Origin: Solirubrobacteraceae bacterium
GTDB taxonomy: Bacteria; Actinomycetota; Thermoleophilia; Solirubrobacterales; Solirubrobacteraceae
Length of the DNA stretch: 64,000 nucleotides
NCBI GenBank assembly: GCA_024711025.1
Contig: JANJTP010000002.1
Span: forward strand, 81,121-145,120
Direction of reading: 5' to 3'
In this document: positions 61,447 to 64,000 of the stretch, one piece after another
Layout of the letters: each line of letters opens with the position of its first letter
How positions within the stretch are numbered: the first letter of the stretch is position 1
Notes under the pieces: model-generated
Database searches by the model: none
Told to the model about the DNA's origin: nothing
The model's input: only the letters and a program-made list of their open reading frames with translations
Position numbers and translations under genes: made by a program

Positions 61447-62316
61447 ATGGGACAGAAGGTTCATCCCGAGTCGATGCGCGTGGGCTACATCCACGATTGG
61501 AAGTCGCACTGGTTCAGCGAGCGCCACTTCGCCGACTATCTGGCCGAGGACACGCGCATCCGCACCCACATCGAGCGCAAGCTCTCGCACGCGGGCATCT
61601 CGGAGATCACGATTCGCAAGGACTCGGCCGAGGTCGAGGTGAACATCCACACGGCGCGTCCGGGGATCGTCATCGGCAAGTCCGGCACCGAGGTCGACGC
61701 GCTGCGCCGCGACCTGCACCGGATCACCGGGAAGTCGGTCAAGGTCAACATCCTCGAGATCAAGCGTCCCGAGCTGGACGCGACGCTCGTCGCCCAGTCC
61801 GTCGCCGAGCAGCTCCAGAACCGCGTCGCTTTCCGCCGCGCCATGAAGCGCGCGCTGACCAGCGCGATGCGCTCCGGCGCAAAGGGCTGCAAGATCCAGG
61901 TCGGAGGGCGTCTCGGCGGCGCTGAGATGGCGCGCTCGGAGAGCTACTCCGACGGGCGCGTGCCGCTGCACACGCTGAGGGCCGACATCGACTACGGCTT
62001 CGCCGAGGCGCGCACGACGTTCGGGCGCATCGGCGTGAAGTGCTGGATCAACAAGGGCGAGATCATGCCCGAGGGCTTCACCGGGATGGACCTCACCGAT
62101 CTCGAGGGCCCCGCGCCGTCCGGCGACCAGCAGGACGACCGGCGTGGGCGTGACCGCAACGGCCGTGGCCGTGGCCGCGGCCGCGGCGGCGGTGGGCGCG
62201 GCGGACCGGGTGGCGCCGGTCCCGGCGGCTTCGCCGGCGGTGGACGCGGTGGACCGGGCGGTCGTGGCGGTGGCTTCGGCGGCGGCGGTCGCGGCAGGCC
62301 GGGAGGTGGACGCTGA
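61447..62316 (+). CDS. rpsC: 30S ribosomal protein S3 with an RGG-rich C-terminal tail
   Basis: The first 217 residues are a standard S3: [22 protein letters not shown], the KH-type [26 protein letters not shown], and the [19 protein letters not shown] region and GEIMPEG end. It lies at mRNA entry in the 30S. The last 72 residues are almost only Arg, Gly and Pro, an RGG-box-like RNA-binding tail that most S3 proteins lack. It starts 8 bp after rplV and overlaps rplP at TGATG. Confidence 0.95.
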   Translation: MGQKVHPESMRVGYIHDWKSHWFSERHFADYLAEDTRIRTHIERKLSHAGISEITIRKDSAEVEVNIHTARPGIVIGKSGTEVDALRRDLHRITGKSVKVNILEIKRPELDATLVAQSVAEQLQNRVAFRRAMKRALTSAMRSGAKGCKIQVGGRLGGAEMARSESYSDGRVPLHTLRADIDYGFAEARTTFGRIGVKCWINKGEIMPEGFTGMDLTDLEGPAPSGDQQDDRRGRDRNGRGRGRGRGGGGRGGPGGAGPGGFAGGGRGGPGGRGGGFGGGGRGRPGGGR

Positions 62317-62732
62317 TGCTCGCTCCCAAGCGCGTCAAGCACCGCAAGGTCATGCGCGGACGCAGCCGTGGCTTCTCGCGGGGCCAGACGAGCGTCCAGT
62401 TCGGCGAGTACGGCCTCAAGGCTCTCGACCACGCGCATGTCACCAACCGCCAGATCGAGGCCGCGCGTATCGCGATGACCCGCAAGATCAAGCGTGGCGG
62501 CAAGGTCTGGATCAACCTGTTCCCCGACAAGCCCTTCACCAAGAAGCCGGCCGAGACTCGCATGGGCTCCGGCAAGGGCTCGCCCGAAGGCTGGGTCGCC
62601 GTGGTGAAGCCGGGCCGGGTCATGTTCGAGCTCTCCGGCGTGCCGGAGCCGCTGGCTCGCGAGGCGATGCGTCTCGCCGGCCGCAAGCTGCCGGTCGGCA
62701 CGAAGTTCGTCACGCGGGAGGAACAGTTTTGA
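62316..62732 (+). CDS. rplP: 50S ribosomal protein L16
   Basis: The 138-residue protein has [33 protein letters not shown], the [59 protein letters not shown] core and [10 protein letters not shown] at the end. It touches the A-site tRNA. It shares TGATG with the rpsC stop. Confidence 0.96.
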   Translation: MLAPKRVKHRKVMRGRSRGFSRGQTSVQFGEYGLKALDHAHVTNRQIEAARIAMTRKIKRGGKVWINLFPDKPFTKKPAETRMGSGKGSPEGWVAVVKPGRVMFELSGVPEPLAREAMRLAGRKLPVGTKFVTREEQF

Positions 62733-62938
62733 CGACCACCGCCAAGGAGCTGCGCGACCTGAGCCCCGAGGAGCTCGTCGAGCACGTGAAGACCGCTCGC
62801 AAGGGCATCTTCGGGCTGCGCTTCCAGCACGCAACCGGCGAGCTGGAGAGCACCGCGGGCCTACGCGCCGCGAAGCGCGATCTGGCCCGCGCCCTGACCG
62901 TTGCGCGTGAGCGCGGCATCGACCCCGATCGCATCTGA
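62729..62938 (+). CDS. rpmC: 50S ribosomal protein L29
   Basis: The 69-residue protein ([37 protein letters not shown] and the [18 protein letters not shown] helix) is a typical L29 near the exit tunnel. No ATG or GTG fits: the start is TTG 62729 in a TTGA overlap with the rplP stop, preceded by a good GGGAGGA site. Confidence 0.92.
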   Translation: MTTTAKELRDLSPEELVEHVKTARKGIFGLRFQHATGELESTAGLRAAKRDLARALTVARERGIDPDRI

Positions 62939-62939
62939 G

Positions 62940-63536
62940 ATGGCTGACGAGACCGAGAACCCCGTGACCCCCGAGGAGCCGCGCGACGACGCGTCGGCCG
63001 CCGACGTCGCGCCCGCCGAGGAGTCTGTGGCAGGGGCGCCCGGCGTCGCGACCGACGAGGCGCCCAGCGACCCGCTCGCCGGCCTTTCGTCGAAGGAGCG
63101 GCGGCGCGCCGTGCGCGCCCGCCACGACGGCGAGTCGCTTCCGCAGCGGTCCGCGGACGAGCGCCAGGAGGAGCGGCGCGCTGCGCGGGCCGGCAAGGCC
63201 GCGGCGCGCAGTCGCCGTCGCGGCCAGGAGCGCGAGAAGGCGCGCGCCGCCGGACCCGGCGAGGGAACGCCCCCGGCCGCGCCAGAGGCGAGCGCACCGC
63301 AGACCCGGCTGGGCACCGTCGTCTCCAGCAAGGCCGACAAGACCATCACCGTCCGCATCGACATCGCCCGCCGTCACCGGCGCTACCAGAAGATCATGCG
63401 CACCTCGACCACCCTCCACGCGCACGACGAGCGCAACGATGCCGGCGAGGGCGACCTCGTGCGGGTCGTGGAGTGCCGGCCGATGTCGCGCATGAAGCGC
63501 TGGCGGCTCGTCGAGATCCTGGAGCGCGCCAAGTGA
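62940..63536 (+). CDS. rpsQ: 30S ribosomal protein S17 with a 120-residue N-terminal extension
   Basis: The last 78 residues ([73 protein letters not shown]) form a complete S17. S17 is normally about 80-110 residues. Here residues 1-120 are added: an acidic start ([17 protein letters not shown]), then a strongly basic Arg-rich middle ([14 protein letters not shown] ... [10 protein letters not shown]). ATG 62940 directly follows the rpmC stop, so the extension is expected to be translated. Confidence 0.93.
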   Translation: MADETENPVTPEEPRDDASAADVAPAEESVAGAPGVATDEAPSDPLAGLSSKERRRAVRARHDGESLPQRSADERQEERRAARAGKAAARSRRRGQEREKARAAGPGEGTPPAAPEASAPQTRLGTVVSSKADKTITVRIDIARRHRRYQKIMRTSTTLHAHDERNDAGEGDLVRVVECRPMSRMKRWRLVEILERAK

Positions 63537-63901
63537 TCCAGACCGAGACAAGGCTGAAGGTCGCCGACAACACGGGCGCCCGCGAGATCCTCTGCATCCG
63601 CGTGCAGGGCGGCTCGCGCCGTCGCTACGCCGGCGTCGGCGACGTCATCACCGCCACCGTCAAGCAGGCGACCTCGCAGGGAACCGTCAAGAAGGGCGAG
63701 GTCGTCAAGGCCGTCGTCGTACGCACGAAGAAGCAGTTCGGGCGCGAGGACGGGACCTACATCGCCTTCGACGAGAACGCGGCCGTGATCATCGACGCCC
63801 AGAACAATCCGCGCGGCACGCGCATCTTCGGGCCGGTTGCTCGTGAGCTGCGCGACCGCAACTTCATGAAGATCATCTCGCTCGCCCCGGAGGTGCTCTA
63901 G
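63533..63901 (+). CDS. rplN: 50S ribosomal protein L14
   Basis: The 122-residue protein has the exact family length and signature: [26 protein letters not shown] at the start, [29 protein letters not shown] and the [29 protein letters not shown] tail. GTG 63533 overlaps the rpsQ stop (GTGA). It stabilises the large-subunit interface. Confidence 0.97.
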   Translation: MIQTETRLKVADNTGAREILCIRVQGGSRRRYAGVGDVITATVKQATSQGTVKKGEVVKAVVVRTKKQFGREDGTYIAFDENAAVIIDAQNNPRGTRIFGPVARELRDRNFMKIISLAPEVL

Positions 63902-63902
63902 C

Positions 63903-64000
63903 ATGGGGATGCGTATCCGTCGCGGCGACGAGGTAGTCGCCATCAGTGGCAAGGACCGCGGCAAGACCGGCCGTGTCCTGCGCGTGGATCCGGCGAAGAG
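63903..64000 (+). CDS. rplX: 50S ribosomal protein L24, N-terminal part
   Basis: From ATG 63903 (ATG 63909 also possible) the frame gives MGMRIRRGDEVVAISGKDRGK and TGRVLRVDPAK, the KOW motif of L24, then runs off the window. It starts 1 bp after the rplN stop. Confidence 0.93.
   Translation, partial: MGMRIRRGDEVVAISGKDRGKTGRVLRVDPAK

Overview
The window is very GC-rich, densely coded bacterial chromosome. The ribosomal protein, RNA polymerase, sigma and Lrp/PucR content, the FolE2-type GTP cyclohydrolase and the near absence of Shine-Dalgarno sites before first genes of operons suggest an actinobacterium. A deep-branching soil lineage such as Thermoleophilia/Solirubrobacterales is my best guess, inferred from recall of these gene families and not from a search. 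The window opens inside an FtsX-like permease and ends inside rplX.

Layout. 1-5 kb: ABC export genes (LolD/MacB-like and DrrAB-like), an RhtA-type exporter and pgsA. 5-7.8 kb: folE2 divergent from a principal-type sigma factor. 7.9-16 kb: a diguanylate cyclase, secreted proteins, tRNA-Tyr, a VapBC-like toxin-antitoxin pair, an FKBP lipoprotein, a polysaccharide deacetylase, a 3D-domain protein, a MOSC protein and tRNA-Thr. 16-30.4 kb: an accessory region with a Fic protein, nitroreductase, ECF sigma plus MGMT, YceI, hemerythrin, MarR plus AbrB-type permease, lipoate ligase, an internally deleted FkbM gene, acyltransferase, GATase and MFS. 30.5-43.3 kb: rpmG-secE-nusG-rplKA-rplJL, an ion channel, then rpoBC. 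43.3-44 kb: a tandem repeat array. 44-52.5 kb: DMT transporter, fhs-fchA (one-carbon metabolism), and an aminotransferase/PucR/Lrp/alanine dehydrogenase group. 52.5-64 kb: the str operon (rpsL, rpsG, fusA, tuf), interrupted by a reversed membrane-protein gene, and the S10 operon from rpsJ to rplX.

Expression signals. About fifteen genes have a TANNNT -10 hexamer 6-10 nt before their start codon, so their mRNAs should be leaderless or nearly so; genes inside operons are coupled through overlapping ATGA, GTGA or TTGA junctions. Several housekeeping proteins carry long low-complexity extensions (S17, L22, S3, SecE, RpoB).

The most unusual element is an array of about three and a half 109-bp repeats just after rpoC. 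In two units the hairpin arms differ in sequence but still pair, and the third unit is a mosaic of the two.
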